A DNA stretch of 64,000 nucleotides from Lunatimonas sp. GTDB taxonomy: Bacteria > Bacteroidota > Bacteroidia > Cytophagales > Cyclobacteriaceae. Of this stretch, positions 1 through 9,292 are shown piece after piece (within the stretch, counting starts at the first letter, position 1; each line of letters opens with the position of its first letter). Under the pieces are notes generated by a model. That model saw only the letters and a list, made by a program, of their open reading frames with translations. It searched no databases and had not been told where the DNA came from. The DNA lies in NCBI RefSeq assembly GCF_020832325.1, contig NZ_JAFIEU010000044.1, positions 1 to 64,000 on the forward strand. The letters run 5' to 3'. Made by a program: the position numbers and the translations under genes.

Positions 1-269
1 ATACTTATAGCATTCCCTGTCCGAGGGAAACTTCTCCTGAAATTCGAATATGGAGAGACTCTTATACCTTTTTTCCATGAAAACCGTGTTTCAGAGCAAT
101 GTAGGTAGATTTTAGCCATTTTCAAAATGCCTAATTCAATACCGTAAATTCCGATGCGGAGTTCGAAATAGATTATCAGATCTTTTATGTGCAAACGGTT
201 TTTACATTTTCCCATGCTTAAAATGTTAAAATATATAAAAATGTCTTTTGATTAAAATAAATTTTATTT

Positions 270-1382
270 ATGAATTCAAAGAATAGGTTAGAAGATGTGG
301 AGTCTTATGGACTTTTTGACACTTTTCCAGAAAAGGAACTTGACGATATTGCAGAATTGGCTTCATTAATTTGCGGTACACCGATTGCGTTAATTACTGT
401 ACTAGACGATAAGAGGCAGTGGTTTAAGTCTAAGAAAGGGGTCGATGTGAGTGAAACAAAAGTCGAAGATTCATTCTGTCAACATACTTTGCATTCGCCC
501 CATGAGGTACTTGTAGTTAATGATGCGTTAAAAGATAAACGTTTTAGGCAAAATAAGTTGGTGCTTGGTTATCCTGAAATTCGCTTTTATGCCGATGCTC
601 CTTTGGTTACAAGAAATAATAATGTCTTGGGGACCTTATGTGTTATTGATAAAATGGCCAGAAGTATCAGTAAAGATCAAGAAAAAGCTCTTCGAATTCT
701 TGCAAGAAAGGCTATGGATTTTTTAGAAAATCAAAAGATTCTTAGAAGTTTGAATTCAAATGTAAAATTAAGTACGGAGAGGTTGGTTAGGATAACAGAA
801 AATATTCCCGCTGGTATTTTTGAAGTCAAGGTTGATAATCGTGCTGAGGAAGTAAAGCTTTTATTTTTGAGTGCAGGAGCCAAAATGATTAATCCAAACC
901 TTCGCGTAAGAGAACTGCTTAGAGATTCAAGAATATTCTTTTCCTTGTTGCACCCTGATGATATTATGCCTTTAAGAAAAGTTCTGGTAGATTCAATAGA
1001 AAAAGATGCACTTCTATACCATGAATACAGGGTAAAGATCAATGATAGTTATAAATGGCATGCCATTCGAGGAAAGATCTATAAAAATAGTTTTGGTGAG
1101 ATTTTTCTATATGGTTCAATTTCAGATATAACACACCATCATGAATATAGAGCGATTTTAGAACAAATTTCATTTGACATTTCCCATGTTTTGCGAAGAC
1201 CTGTGACCTCTTTACTGGGGATAATTGATTTAATAAACTCTGAACAGGAAGTATCAAGTGAGAAACTTTTAGAATACTATGGGTATATCAAAACAGTAGC
1301 TGATGAATTGGAGGCTTATACGCGAAGACTTAATGAAGTATACTCTGATAAAAAGAAGAAAATTGTGAGGTATAATAATTAA
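270..1382 (+). CDS. GAF-PAS sensor protein with HisKA helix pair, no ATPase domain
   Basis: A 370-residue cytoplasmic signalling protein. Residues 1-155 form a GAF domain of the type found in bacterial light or redox sensors (SFCQHTL and YADAPL stretches). About 175-290 is a PAS_3-like domain ending in YGSISDITHHHEYRA. It is followed by a histidine-kinase dimerisation segment with a Bacteroidota-type H-box, SHVLRRPVTSLLGII, whose histidine is residue 306. The protein stops about 65 residues later, so the HATPase_c domain expected of a kinase is absent. The next 400 bases do not encode one. It could be a phosphotransfer or sensory adaptor, or a 3'-truncated kinase. No signal peptide or membrane segment is seen. 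Confidence 0.8.
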   Translation: MNSKNRLEDVESYGLFDTFPEKELDDIAELASLICGTPIALITVLDDKRQWFKSKKGVDVSETKVEDSFCQHTLHSPHEVLVVNDALKDKRFRQNKLVLGYPEIRFYADAPLVTRNNNVLGTLCVIDKMARSISKDQEKALRILARKAMDFLENQKILRSLNSNVKLSTERLVRITENIPAGIFEVKVDNRAEEVKLLFLSAGAKMINPNLRVRELLRDSRIFFSLLHPDDIMPLRKVLVDSIEKDALLYHEYRVKINDSYKWHAIRGKIYKNSFGEIFLYGSISDITHHHEYRAILEQISFDISHVLRRPVTSLLGIIDLINSEQEVSSEKLLEYYGYIKTVADELEAYTRRLNEVYSDKKKKIVRYNN

Positions 1383-1797
1383 GTGTTTATTAATGAGTGG
1401 TTTTTTAGAAAATTGCAGTTAAAAAATACGATGAACCCTCATATTTTTCCTATGCCTTGTGCTAAATTGGTGGAGGATACTTATGGGATACCTTTGCCTG
1501 ACACCCTCGTTGGTACGGTCAAAAAGCATGAGATGTCCGGCTTGTTTACATCATGGGTGCAGATCGCCGCGGTTCTCTTCGAAATAGAGATCTTGGAAAT
1601 GTAATTTCTAACCGATAATCTGCCTATTCGAGCGGATTTCGTAGAGTTAAGCCTTATTTCACGGCCTCTATTGGGCTAGGTGCCGTTTATTACTCACTTG
1701 TCGTACCTTTTGGGTACATGGGTATACTATATTGTCCATCTGCGGTCGCAGTTTCCGGTCTCAGGGGGTGGATGTTTTCGGTTTAGACTTCCACTCT
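1383..1797. other. intergenic region, no convincing gene
   Basis: This 415-base stretch between the sensor gene and the 3' end of the minus-strand AlbA_2 gene holds only short open frames without family resemblance, for example one from 1383 to 1604. I see no tRNA, clear terminator or repeat. It may contain decayed coding sequence. Confidence 0.4.
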
Positions 1798-2250
1798 CTA
1801 AAACTCCCCCTCAGCATCTTTGGATACAGGTACACTCCGGTCTTCTTTGCGGAGATAGTACGTGCGGGTGCCTTCGCTGTCAACCACATAGTGCGGTTTG
1901 GCTTGGCTTTCGGGAATGTGCAGCAGTAAGATGTACTTTTCCTCTTCCAGCTTTTCATCCTTCCAAAAGGCTATTTCGTAGGTTTCAAAGCGATGGGTGA
2001 TAGGCGGCGTGCAGTAATTTGCGATGGCCTCGCCTAGCATGAACTTTTCTTCCTCCGGGTCAATACCGGTAATTTGTCCTTGATCCGAGACTCCTACTAC
2101 GATCGTTCCTCCAAAGGTATTGGCGAAGGCAACAATGCTTTTCGCAATTTTTTGCTGATTACTAATGCTTTGCTTAAAGTCCAGATTTATTCCTTCGGGC
2201 TGGGAAATTATTTTTTTTACAAAATCGTTGTCTTTTTTTGGTGATTCCAT
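1798..2250 (-). CDS. AlbA_2 (Schlafen-type) domain protein
   Basis: A 150-residue protein that is almost entirely one AlbA_2 domain (the divergent AAA_4/Schlafen AlbA_2 family). The diagnostic order is an N-terminal LDFKQSISNQQKIAKSIVAF segment, then the glycine-rich NTFGGTIVVGVSDQGQITGI, then a C-terminal TRTYYLRKEDRSV strand. Family members are usually called putative DNA-binding or ATP-dependent transcriptional regulators; the role here is unknown. Many relatives carry a further C-terminal HTH domain, absent here, but short single-domain versions are common in Bacteroidota. It stands alone on the minus strand, divergent from the gene at 2365. Confidence 0.75.
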   Translation of the reverse strand: MESPKKDNDFVKKIISQPEGINLDFKQSISNQQKIAKSIVAFANTFGGTIVVGVSDQGQITGIDPEEEKFMLGEAIANYCTPPITHRFETYEIAFWKDEKLEEEKYILLLHIPESQAKPHYVVDSEGTRTYYLRKEDRSVPVSKDAEGEF

Positions 2251-2364
2251 TTCATGAAATTATAAAAGTTACTATATTAATGAGCAATATGGCTGAATTA
2301 AGCTTAAAATTTGTTACTTCACCAAATTCAGTGCCCTTTTCTTTTAGCTAAACGAAACCCCAGC

Positions 2365-2934
2365 ATGCAAGCAGTAAACAAAGGATTTGACCCGGAAACC
2401 ATCGCAGTCCTTAAAGAAGAACTAACATCCTCAGGTAAGAACTTCAAGATAGTTCCCAGTGAAGATAACTCGGATGAGTTTGTAAACTTTTATTTCGTGG
2501 GTCTTTACGAAGGAAAGGAAGTCATATACGATGCAGCGCTCTATACCTTGAGGCTACACCACTCCAGCGAATTGTACGAGATAGCCGAGCACGAAGCGGC
2601 GAAGAAGTTCCCTAATTTCAAAGGCATCCACTACGAGGAGGATGAAAATGGCAACCTGAAGCCCCTAAAAAGTGACGAAGAGGAAATCGGCTGGTTTATT
2701 ACCGAGATGATCATGGAGATGGAAGAGGAGGAGACCGTGAAAGTACAGGAATTCATCGACTTGGACACCCACCACGATTTTGGCATTGGCCTGGATGCGG
2801 CACTGAATGTGGATGTGATCGACGAGGCAATCATTGCAGGATTTGTAAGGGATTTCAACAACGATACACTTACCCTTGACGACACCTTTTATTCGTTCCA
2901 GTCAGAAGAGGAAGAAGAAGCCGAGGAGGATTAA
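2365..2934 (+). CDS. conserved acidic protein of unknown function
   Basis: A 189-residue soluble, strongly acidic protein starting MQAVNKGFDPETIAVLKEEL and ending in a Glu/Asp-rich tail after the strand DDTFYSFQ. I do not recognise a named domain. The composition and the DxD/ExE-rich C-terminus resemble conserved hypothetical proteins of Cytophagales. An upstream ATG at 2311 would add 18 residues (MLLHQIQCPFLLAKRNPS) that look unlike the rest. I prefer the ATG at 2365. It lies 61 bases before the deacetylase-like gene and may be co-transcribed with it. Confidence 0.6.
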   Translation: MQAVNKGFDPETIAVLKEELTSSGKNFKIVPSEDNSDEFVNFYFVGLYEGKEVIYDAALYTLRLHHSSELYEIAEHEAAKKFPNFKGIHYEEDENGNLKPLKSDEEEIGWFITEMIMEMEEEETVKVQEFIDLDTHHDFGIGLDAALNVDVIDEAIIAGFVRDFNNDTLTLDDTFYSFQSEEEEEAEED

Positions 2935-2995
2935 CCCGGCCATTTTTCGCAACAATTATAGATAACTCCAGTTTGCTTTTTAAAAAACCGTCTCC

Positions 2996-3898
2996 ATGCT
3001 AAAAATAGCTTGGTCAGAATGCTATGCGCATCCCTTACCCAAAGGACACCGCTTTCCCATGGAAAAATACGAGCTACTTCCCGAGCAGCTTGTATACGAA
3101 GGGACGGTAGTTCCAGCTAATTTTTTTCAACCGGGAAAATTGGACAAAGAATGGGTGTTGACCACCCACGATACCGATTACGTAGATCGCCTCCTTGCAC
3201 TTCAGCTTTCCAAGTCGGAGATCCGAAGGACTGGTTTCCCACTAAGCAAGGAGCTGGTGGAGCGAGAAATCCATATCATGGATGGTTCCGTGCAGGCTGC
3301 CTTGTTTGCCTTGGACCATGGCATAGGGATGAATATTGCCGGAGGTACCCATCACGCATTTACGGATAGAGGCGAGGGTTTCTGCTTGCTTAACGACATA
3401 GCGATCGCTGCAAACTACCTATTGCGATCAAAGTTGGTCTCACGGGTTTTAGTGGTCGATTTGGATGTTCATCAGGGAAATGGTACCGCCGAAATCTTTC
3501 GCGGCATGGAGGAAGTGTTTACATTTAGCATGCACGGTGCATCCAATTACCCCATGCACAAGGAAACGTCGGATTTGGATATAGCCCTGCCGGATGGGAC
3601 AGGCGACACCGATTATCTGAACGCACTAGGGCGATCGCTGTTTCCACTGGTTGATCGTTTTCAGCCAGAGTTTATCATCTATCAGAGTGGGGTAGACGTG
3701 CTGAAGACAGATAAGCTAGGGCGTCTGGGCTTGTCCCTTCAGGGTTGTATGGAACGAGACCGAACGGTCCTAGCACTTGCCAAAGCAAATCATATCCCCA
3801 TTATGTGCTGCATGGGGGGTGGTTATTCAGAGCGAATTCGGGATATCGTAGAAGCTCACGCCAATACCTTTCGCCTGGCGCAGGAGCTTTTTTTTTAG
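2996..3898 (+). CDS. histone deacetylase family (AcuC/HdaH-like) amidohydrolase
   Basis: A 300-residue enzyme covering the whole arginase/deacetylase fold. The active-site motifs are in order: GGTHHAFTDRGEGFCLLND with the catalytic His pair near residue 118, then VLVVDLDVHQGNGT carrying the zinc-binding Asp and His near residue 155, and a C-terminal GGGY loop with the Tyr that polarises the substrate carbonyl. Family members hydrolyse acetyl-lysine or acetylated small polyamines. The substrate here is not shown by the sequence. The length is typical of the short bacterial class without extensions. No signal peptide, so cytoplasmic. Confidence 0.9.
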   Translation: MLKIAWSECYAHPLPKGHRFPMEKYELLPEQLVYEGTVVPANFFQPGKLDKEWVLTTHDTDYVDRLLALQLSKSEIRRTGFPLSKELVEREIHIMDGSVQAALFALDHGIGMNIAGGTHHAFTDRGEGFCLLNDIAIAANYLLRSKLVSRVLVVDLDVHQGNGTAEIFRGMEEVFTFSMHGASNYPMHKETSDLDIALPDGTGDTDYLNALGRSLFPLVDRFQPEFIIYQSGVDVLKTDKLGRLGLSLQGCMERDRTVLALAKANHIPIMCCMGGGYSERIRDIVEAHANTFRLAQELFF

Positions 3899-4051
3899 CA
3901 GTATAGTAAACCGTACGGATCGGATTAAAGGTGTCCCAAGGGGTACATATGGGGTATGTCTCAGGTATTTTAATAGTTTATCGCGTATTTTAAATTTGTA
4001 GATAGCCAAGATTGTTTATATTTGCCCCGAATCGTAAAAAAGTTAAAGCAA

Positions 4052-4702
4052 GTGAAAAGAATTATTAACGCAGTGGGGATCTTATCCCTGGCAGGTCTTT
4101 TATTCGGAGCCTGCAATTCAAATGCTCCTTCTGGCCCTGCCGCCGAAGGATCCACCGGAGAAATAAACATGACGGATTTGAAAATCGCCTATGTTCACAC
4201 AGACAGCGTGATCAACAAGTTTGACTTCTTTATAAATAAGTCCAAAGAAATTTCCGATAAGGGCCGCAAGTTTGAGGAAGAGCTAGCCTCGAGAGCCAGA
4301 GGCTTTGAGCGTGAAGTGACCAATTTTCAGCAGTCTGCCAATACCATGACCATCAACCAAGCGCGGGCGAAAGAGGAGGAGTTGGTTACCAAAGAACGAA
4401 ATCTGGTTACTTTTCGGGACAACCTGATGCAGGAGCTGTCTGCCGATGAAACCAGACTGTACAATGAAGTGTATGATCTGATCCAGGAATATTTGGCGAA
4501 ATATGCGGCGCAGAACGACTTGGAAATGATCCTTTCCTACACCCGGGGAGGAGGCGTTTGGTATGCAGACAAGGCGTTGGATGTAACCGAGTCCGTGATC
4601 AAAGGAATCAATGACGACTTTAAGAATAAGTCTGGCGCGGCATCTACTACCCCTGCACCAGCGGCCCCACAACCTGCCCCTGCCGAGACGGAAGGCAATT
4701 AA
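4052..4702 (+). CDS. OmpH/Skp-family periplasmic chaperone-like lipoprotein
   Basis: A 216-residue protein from a GTG start at 4052. This start is preferred over a TTG at 4022 because it begins a clean signal peptide, MKRIINAVGILSLAGLLFGAC, with a lipobox Cys at residue 21. After a short Ser/Pro linker comes an OmpH/Skp domain: an N-terminal strand DLKIAYVHTDSVINK, a long coiled-coil of charged helices (about residues 60-150), and a C-terminal YLAKYAAQNDLEMILSY segment. A Pro/Ala-rich tail ends the protein. Skp relatives hold unfolded outer-membrane proteins. A lipid-anchored version is common in Cytophagales. A terminator follows at 4724. Confidence 0.85.
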   Translation: MKRIINAVGILSLAGLLFGACNSNAPSGPAAEGSTGEINMTDLKIAYVHTDSVINKFDFFINKSKEISDKGRKFEEELASRARGFEREVTNFQQSANTMTINQARAKEEELVTKERNLVTFRDNLMQELSADETRLYNEVYDLIQEYLAKYAAQNDLEMILSYTRGGGVWYADKALDVTESVIKGINDDFKNKSGAASTTPAPAAPQPAPAETEGN

Positions 4703-4723
4703 TGGCCCAAACATCAGCATTAA

Positions 4724-4748
4724 GCCCGGGAAATCCGGGTTTTTTTGT
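4724..4748 (+). terminator. rho-independent terminator after the OmpH-like gene
   Basis: The sequence CCCGG-GAAAT-CCGGG is followed directly by seven T residues. It lies 22 bases after the stop codon of the OmpH-like gene. Confidence 0.85.
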
Positions 4749-4800
4749 TTGTGCCAGCCTGTGTATTTTTGTGACATAAATTGAAACAACTAGAGAGACC

Positions 4801-5772
4801 ATGGAGATTACATCGTTTTTGAAGCATCATTACAGACATTTCAACGCTGCCGCGCTCATCGACGCCGCAGAAGGATACCGCGCACACTTGGACAACAACG
4901 GGAAAATGATGATAACCCTCGCTGGAGCCATGTCTACGGCTGAACTGGGCATTTCACTGGCAGAAATGATCCGCGAGGACAAGGTGCAGATTATCACCTG
5001 TACAGGTGCCAATTTGGAAGAAGATGTGTTTAACCTCGTGGCTCACGATTATTACGAGCGGATTCCGGGATATCGGGATTTGTCTCCAGAACAGGAGCAG
5101 GCTCTACTAGAGCGGCACATGAACCGGGTAACGGATACTTGTATCCCTGAGATGGAAGCCATGCGGCGTATTGAGCACGTGATTTTGGAAGAGTGGCAAA
5201 GAGCGGATAAGGCAGGAGAGCGCTTTTTTCCGCACGAATTTTTTTATAAGATTCTCCTTTCCGGAAAGTTAGACGCATCCTTCCAGATAGATCCAAAAAA
5301 TAGCTGGCTGCTGGAAGCTGCGAAAAAAAATCTCCCCATCATTGTACCCGGTTGGGAGGATTCCACGTTGGGAAATATGTATGCGGGCCATTGTATCTCC
5401 AAGGACATTCAAAATGTTCATACCGTACGGAGTGGCATTGAATACATGATGTTTTTGGCAGAGTGGTATACCGAAAATGCGCAGGAGGATAGTACCATCG
5501 GTTTTTTCCAAATCGGCGGAGGCATTGCAGGGGATTTTCCTATCTGCGTCGTCCCCATGCTACATCAGGATCTTCAGCGGGATAACGTGCCGCTTTGGGG
5601 ATATTTCTGTCAAATTTCGGATTCTACCACTTCGTATGGTTCCTACTCAGGTGCTGTTCCCAACGAAAAAATTACGTGGGGAAAACTCGGGTTGGAAACC
5701 CCCAAATACATCATTGAGTCCGATGCAACTATTGTGGCCCCTTTGATCTTTGCGATAATTTTAGGAAAATAA
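4801..5772 (+). CDS. deoxyhypusine synthase-like enzyme
   Basis: A 323-residue protein with the full deoxyhypusine synthase fold. The NAD-binding loop resembles MITLAGAMSTAELG and is followed by IITCTGANLEEDV. The spermidine-site region includes VPGWEDSTLGN. Near the C-terminus ITWGKLGLE contains the lysine (residue 295) equivalent to the catalytic Lys of the eukaryotic enzyme. Bacteria lack eIF5A hypusine. Characterised bacterial relatives transfer the aminobutyl group to a small amine (homospermidine synthase-like), so polyamine synthesis is the likely role. The next gene starts on the base after its stop codon, which suggests co-transcription. Confidence 0.85.
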   Translation: MEITSFLKHHYRHFNAAALIDAAEGYRAHLDNNGKMMITLAGAMSTAELGISLAEMIREDKVQIITCTGANLEEDVFNLVAHDYYERIPGYRDLSPEQEQALLERHMNRVTDTCIPEMEAMRRIEHVILEEWQRADKAGERFFPHEFFYKILLSGKLDASFQIDPKNSWLLEAAKKNLPIIVPGWEDSTLGNMYAGHCISKDIQNVHTVRSGIEYMMFLAEWYTENAQEDSTIGFFQIGGGIAGDFPICVVPMLHQDLQRDNVPLWGYFCQISDSTTSYGSYSGAVPNEKITWGKLGLETPKYIIESDATIVAPLIFAIILGK

Positions 5773-7398
5773 ATGATTGTATTCGTACAGCTGACTGCAA
5801 AAAAAGCAAAACTAGCGATAGTCTTTGCTTTTTTTGCATTCACCCAATCCTCGGCGCAGGCATTGATCCCAATTTCCGCTGCCAATTCTCCCTTTGACGA
5901 GATGCATCCCGCGCTCTCTCCCGAGGGGGATTTATATTTTACACGGGCATTTCATCCAGAAAACACGGCCGGATCAGCGAATTTAGGTGACATATGGATG
6001 AGTAAAGCGCTACCCTCGGGAGAATATCAAACAGCTATTCGCGTAGCCGACCTTTCTTCTGATGGCTTGGACGTGGTGTTGGGTTTTTCGGGGGAGGATA
6101 GGCTTTACGTGTACCACAGCATTCACCACCAATCCCAAGGTATTTACCGCTATCGCCGGAGTGAAGGTGGATGGGTGGATGGAGAAAAGCTGGAGATACC
6201 TGGATTTAGGCCTACAGGGCCGCAAGTCAGTGGGCGCCTGAGTAAAGACAGCAATACCATTGTCCTTTCTATGGCCTCATTTGATGCGTATGGAAACGAA
6301 GATTTGTACATCACCCGCAAATCCGAAAATGGCGCATGGTCCCGGCTACTGCATCTCGGACCTGAGATCAATACAACCTACCAAGAGCTAACTCCATTTT
6401 TGAGTGCTGACGAGCAAGTTCTTTATTTCTCCTCCAATGGGCATGGGGATCAAAGCCTCCAAAAGATCTATTTTTCCCTTCGACTGGACGATTCCTTCCT
6501 GCGTTGGACTACCCCATTGCCCGTTTCCATTTTACAGACGTTCGGGATCACACTGTCCTTTTTCACGGATTTTCGGCAGGATAAAACCTACCTAACCAGT
6601 ACTACAAGTAGCGAGGGCTATGGTGATATCTTCTTGATCGGCGACGGGCTAATACCATCGCTACAGAGCGAGCTACAGGCAAGTCAACGTCTGGCCGCCG
6701 TTGAGAGGGTGGAAAACATCCCGGAACCTGAACAGGAGGTACCCTTGGCAAAAGATCTTTTGGTGAAAAATATACCACGTGATTCCGTGATCATGGAGCC
6801 ACTGGAGGCAGCGGAAGAGGATACTCAAGTGAAAGTGTCTTGGAAAGATCGCTTGACCGAGCGCTATTCAGATTTTCAACTGATACTCCTCGAAAATGAC
6901 GGCATCCATACCCTCAGTTCTGAGAGTGCTGAGGAGGCGTTTGAGAGAGACCTGAGTCACGCTGTTTTGGTAGTTGCGGGCTACCTTCCGGTAAATCTTC
7001 GGGGTACGGGTACCGATTGGGAAATTCCCGCACTCATTCCGGCCCGACCCGGTGAACGACTGACTCTAGACAATATCCGGTTTCAACGAGGGGATATACA
7101 ATTTTTAGACGCGGATTCAGCAGGCGAACTACGCATGTTAGCGCTGTTTTTAGATCAAAATCCCACGTTAAAAATTTCATTGGAGGGGCATACGGATAGT
7201 TATGGCAATGTAGAACTCAATAAAAAACTTTCCTTGGACCGGGCAAATGCCATTCGGGAGCACCTTGTATCTCAAGGGATCGCCTTTGAGCGCATTCGTG
7301 TGAGTGGATTTGGTGGTAGCAGACCGGTGGCAGATAATCAAAGCGAAGCAGGCCGTATTTTGAATAGAAGAGTGGAAATGGTAATTTTGGAAGAATAG
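5773..7398 (+). CDS. PD40 beta-propeller / OmpA-family peptidoglycan-associated protein
   Basis: A 541-residue envelope protein. A signal peptide (about residues 1-29, ending SSAQA) precedes several WD40-like PD40 repeats, seen as HPALSPEGDLYFTR, LSKDSNTIVLSM and LSADEQVLYFSSNG. The C-terminal 110 residues are an OmpA domain: NIRFQRGDIQFLDADS, the peptidoglycan-binding LEGHTDSYGN and RVSGFGGSRPVADN-RILNRRVEM. In Bacteroidota such proteins sit in the periplasm or outer membrane bound to murein, often linked to gliding or type IX secretion, but no such partner lies here. The ATG immediately follows the stop of the deoxyhypusine-synthase-like gene. I chose it for that coupling and the signal peptide. 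Confidence 0.88.
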   Translation: MIVFVQLTAKKAKLAIVFAFFAFTQSSAQALIPISAANSPFDEMHPALSPEGDLYFTRAFHPENTAGSANLGDIWMSKALPSGEYQTAIRVADLSSDGLDVVLGFSGEDRLYVYHSIHHQSQGIYRYRRSEGGWVDGEKLEIPGFRPTGPQVSGRLSKDSNTIVLSMASFDAYGNEDLYITRKSENGAWSRLLHLGPEINTTYQELTPFLSADEQVLYFSSNGHGDQSLQKIYFSLRLDDSFLRWTTPLPVSILQTFGITLSFFTDFRQDKTYLTSTTSSEGYGDIFLIGDGLIPSLQSELQASQRLAAVERVENIPEPEQEVPLAKDLLVKNIPRDSVIMEPLEAAEEDTQVKVSWKDRLTERYSDFQLILLENDGIHTLSSESAEEAFERDLSHAVLVVAGYLPVNLRGTGTDWEIPALIPARPGERLTLDNIRFQRGDIQFLDADSAGELRMLALFLDQNPTLKISLEGHTDSYGNVELNKKLSLDRANAIREHLVSQGIAFERIRVSGFGGSRPVADNQSEAGRILNRRVEMVILEE

Positions 7399-7421
7399 AT
7401 ACCAAATCCTTCATCCTTTCC

Positions 7422-8567
7422 ATGCCAAATCGCAATTGTTTCAATTTTCTTTGCTGTTTACAATCCCGAATCGGGCTTTTCCTTCTGATAGGGACTTTTA
7501 GTGTGTTTTTGAGCTGCTCGGGTTCAAAAGAAGATCATTCAGATGTTGAATTAGGTGATTGGCAGCTTGGCCCCTTTGTAAAAGTAGACAGTCTCAACCC
7601 TATCTTATTGCCGGGTGATTTGACCTTTGAATGTCCGGTCTTGGGCCAAAACGTCTCCTGGGAGGAGAAGGATGTATTCAATCCGGCAGCAGTAGTGATG
7701 CACGGTCAGGTAAATTTACTGTTCCGGGCAGAGGACTTGATCGGGTCAAACAACGGCACTTCCCGGATAGGGTTGGCTACAAGCAGTGATGGCATGCGCT
7801 TTGAAAAGTTACCTGAACCGGTATTTTATCCCGAAAATGATAGTTTAAAGCACTTGGAGTGGGATGGGGGTGTGGAAGACCCGCGCGTAGTAAAAGGCCC
7901 CGACGGACACTATGTCATGACCTACACTTCTTACGATGGACAGACGGCGAGACTAATGCTGGCCTTGTCCAAGGACCTAAAGAAATGGGATAAATACGGA
8001 CGCGTTCTCACTGGCGAATTTTCCGATACGTGGAGTAAATCCGGTGCCATTGTGGCGAGACAGGCCGGCGAAGAAATCATTGCTGAAAAAATAAACGGCT
8101 ATTACTGGATGTATTTTGGGGATACGGACCTGTTTTTGGCAAGGTCAACCAACCTGATTGACTGGGAGCCCTTGGTGGAGAATGGAGGATTGAAATCTGT
8201 ATTAAAACCACGTCCGGGATACTTTGATAGCCGCTTGGTGGAACCCGGCCCATTTGCACTGGTTCGGGAAGCCGGGATTTTGATGCTGTACAATGGTATG
8301 AATTTAGATGAGGGTGGCGACCCAAGTCTGGCCCCTGGTACCTATTCTGCTGGGCAGGTATTGTTTGACTTGGAAGATCCTAGTGTGGTTCTGGCCCGTA
8401 GCGAAGAGTATTTTCTCACTCCCGAGAAAGATTACGAAATTGAGGGTCAGATTAACCGGGTTTGTTTTATCGAAGGATTGGTACCTTTTCAGGGCCGTTG
8501 GTTTCTGTATTATGGAACTGCCGATTCCAAAATCGCCGTAGCCGTAGCGGAAGATTCTGGTAGGTGA
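7422..8567 (+). CDS. GH130-like glycoside phosphorylase/hydrolase lipoprotein
   Basis: A 381-residue lipoprotein with lipobox VFLSC (Cys32) and a five-bladed beta-propeller characteristic of GH130. Diagnostic segments are DVFNPAAVV, LFRAEDL, SRIGLATSSDGMRFE, the signature GGVEDPRVV, YVMTYTSYDG and a C-terminal FLYYGTADSKIAVA. GH130 enzymes are beta-mannoside phosphorylases or, when exported, beta-1,2-mannosidases. An anchored envelope location favours the hydrolase subtype, but that is inference. It starts 24 bases after the PD40-OmpA gene and precedes the ECF sigma gene by 113 bases, so whether it belongs to the downstream glycan locus is unclear. Confidence 0.82.
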   Translation: MPNRNCFNFLCCLQSRIGLFLLIGTFSVFLSCSGSKEDHSDVELGDWQLGPFVKVDSLNPILLPGDLTFECPVLGQNVSWEEKDVFNPAAVVMHGQVNLLFRAEDLIGSNNGTSRIGLATSSDGMRFEKLPEPVFYPENDSLKHLEWDGGVEDPRVVKGPDGHYVMTYTSYDGQTARLMLALSKDLKKWDKYGRVLTGEFSDTWSKSGAIVARQAGEEIIAEKINGYYWMYFGDTDLFLARSTNLIDWEPLVENGGLKSVLKPRPGYFDSRLVEPGPFALVREAGILMLYNGMNLDEGGDPSLAPGTYSAGQVLFDLEDPSVVLARSEEYFLTPEKDYEIEGQINRVCFIEGLVPFQGRWFLYYGTADSKIAVAVAEDSGR

Positions 8568-8680
8568 ACTTGTAGGAAAATAGGCCCACAGAAGTAGGCC
8601 TAGAGGGATTAAGTTCCTACTAGGTTTTTATTTGTATTTAAATAGACTATTTTTAGGAATTGGTTGAGTAGTTGCCGATA

Positions 8681-9292
8681 ATGAAGATAGACCCAAAATT
8701 GACCGTAAACCTGGGAAATGAAGCGTTCTCAGAGACCCCATTTCCCGATAGCGTGGATGATGCGGTGCTTTGGCGTAGGTTTAAATCGGGTAGTGAATCG
8801 GCTTTTATTGAGATATATAGAAAGTTTTTTGATGGATTGTTCGTGTACGGATGCCAATTCACCAAACGGGAGGAACTGGTAGAAGATGCGGTGCAGGATC
8901 TTTTTTTGGACCTTAGGAGGCGTAGGGAAAAGTTGGGAGATACAGACAATATACGGTTCTATTTATTTGTTAGTCTAAAGAGACGGCTTGTTCGGGAGCT
9001 TTCCAAATGGTACAACCGTTGGGAGGGTTTTTCCGGTGAAATCGTTTTTCAGGCCAGTCTTCCGCATGAGCAATTTTTGATTCAGCAGCAATTGGATGAG
9101 CAAACCGCCAAGAATCTTAGCAAGGCAGTAAGCAGGTTGCCGGCAAAGAAGCGGGAGATTTTATACTACTTTTATTATGAGAATCTTACCTACGAGCAAA
9201 TCAGGGAGATCATGGATTTTCGCAAAGTAAAGTCTGTCCGGAATCTGCTTTACGAGACCATCGGGATACTCCGATCGACCTTTCCCAAATAG
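8681..9292 (+). CDS. ECF-type sigma-70 factor
   Basis: A 203-residue extracytoplasmic-function sigma factor of the Bacteroidota SusC-linked class. Region 2 spans about residues 25-90 (LVEDAVQDLFLDLRRRR contacts the -10 element). Region 4 is at about 145-195 (LPAKKREILYYFYYENLTYEQIREIM), the -35-binding helix-turn-helix. The ATG at 8681 is preferred over a TTG three codons upstream. Next come FecR, SusC with STN domain and SusD. This order is the known trans-envelope relay in which ligand binding at SusC is passed by the STN domain to FecR, which releases the sigma factor. Confidence 0.92.
   Translation: MKIDPKLTVNLGNEAFSETPFPDSVDDAVLWRRFKSGSESAFIEIYRKFFDGLFVYGCQFTKREELVEDAVQDLFLDLRRRREKLGDTDNIRFYLFVSLKRRLVRELSKWYNRWEGFSGEIVFQASLPHEQFLIQQQLDEQTAKNLSKAVSRLPAKKREILYYFYYENLTYEQIREIMDFRKVKSVRNLLYETIGILRSTFPK

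Noticed and set aside
1680-2000. Plus-strand open frames opposite the AlbA_2 gene
   Set aside because: The minus-strand protein shows clear AlbA_2 motifs; the plus-strand translations are Cys/Pro/Arg-rich and unlike proteins.
4283-4789. Long minus-strand open frame opposite the OmpH-like gene
   Set aside because: It is the antisense of a well-supported gene, overlaps its terminator, and its translation (rich in Arg and Trp) resembles no protein family.
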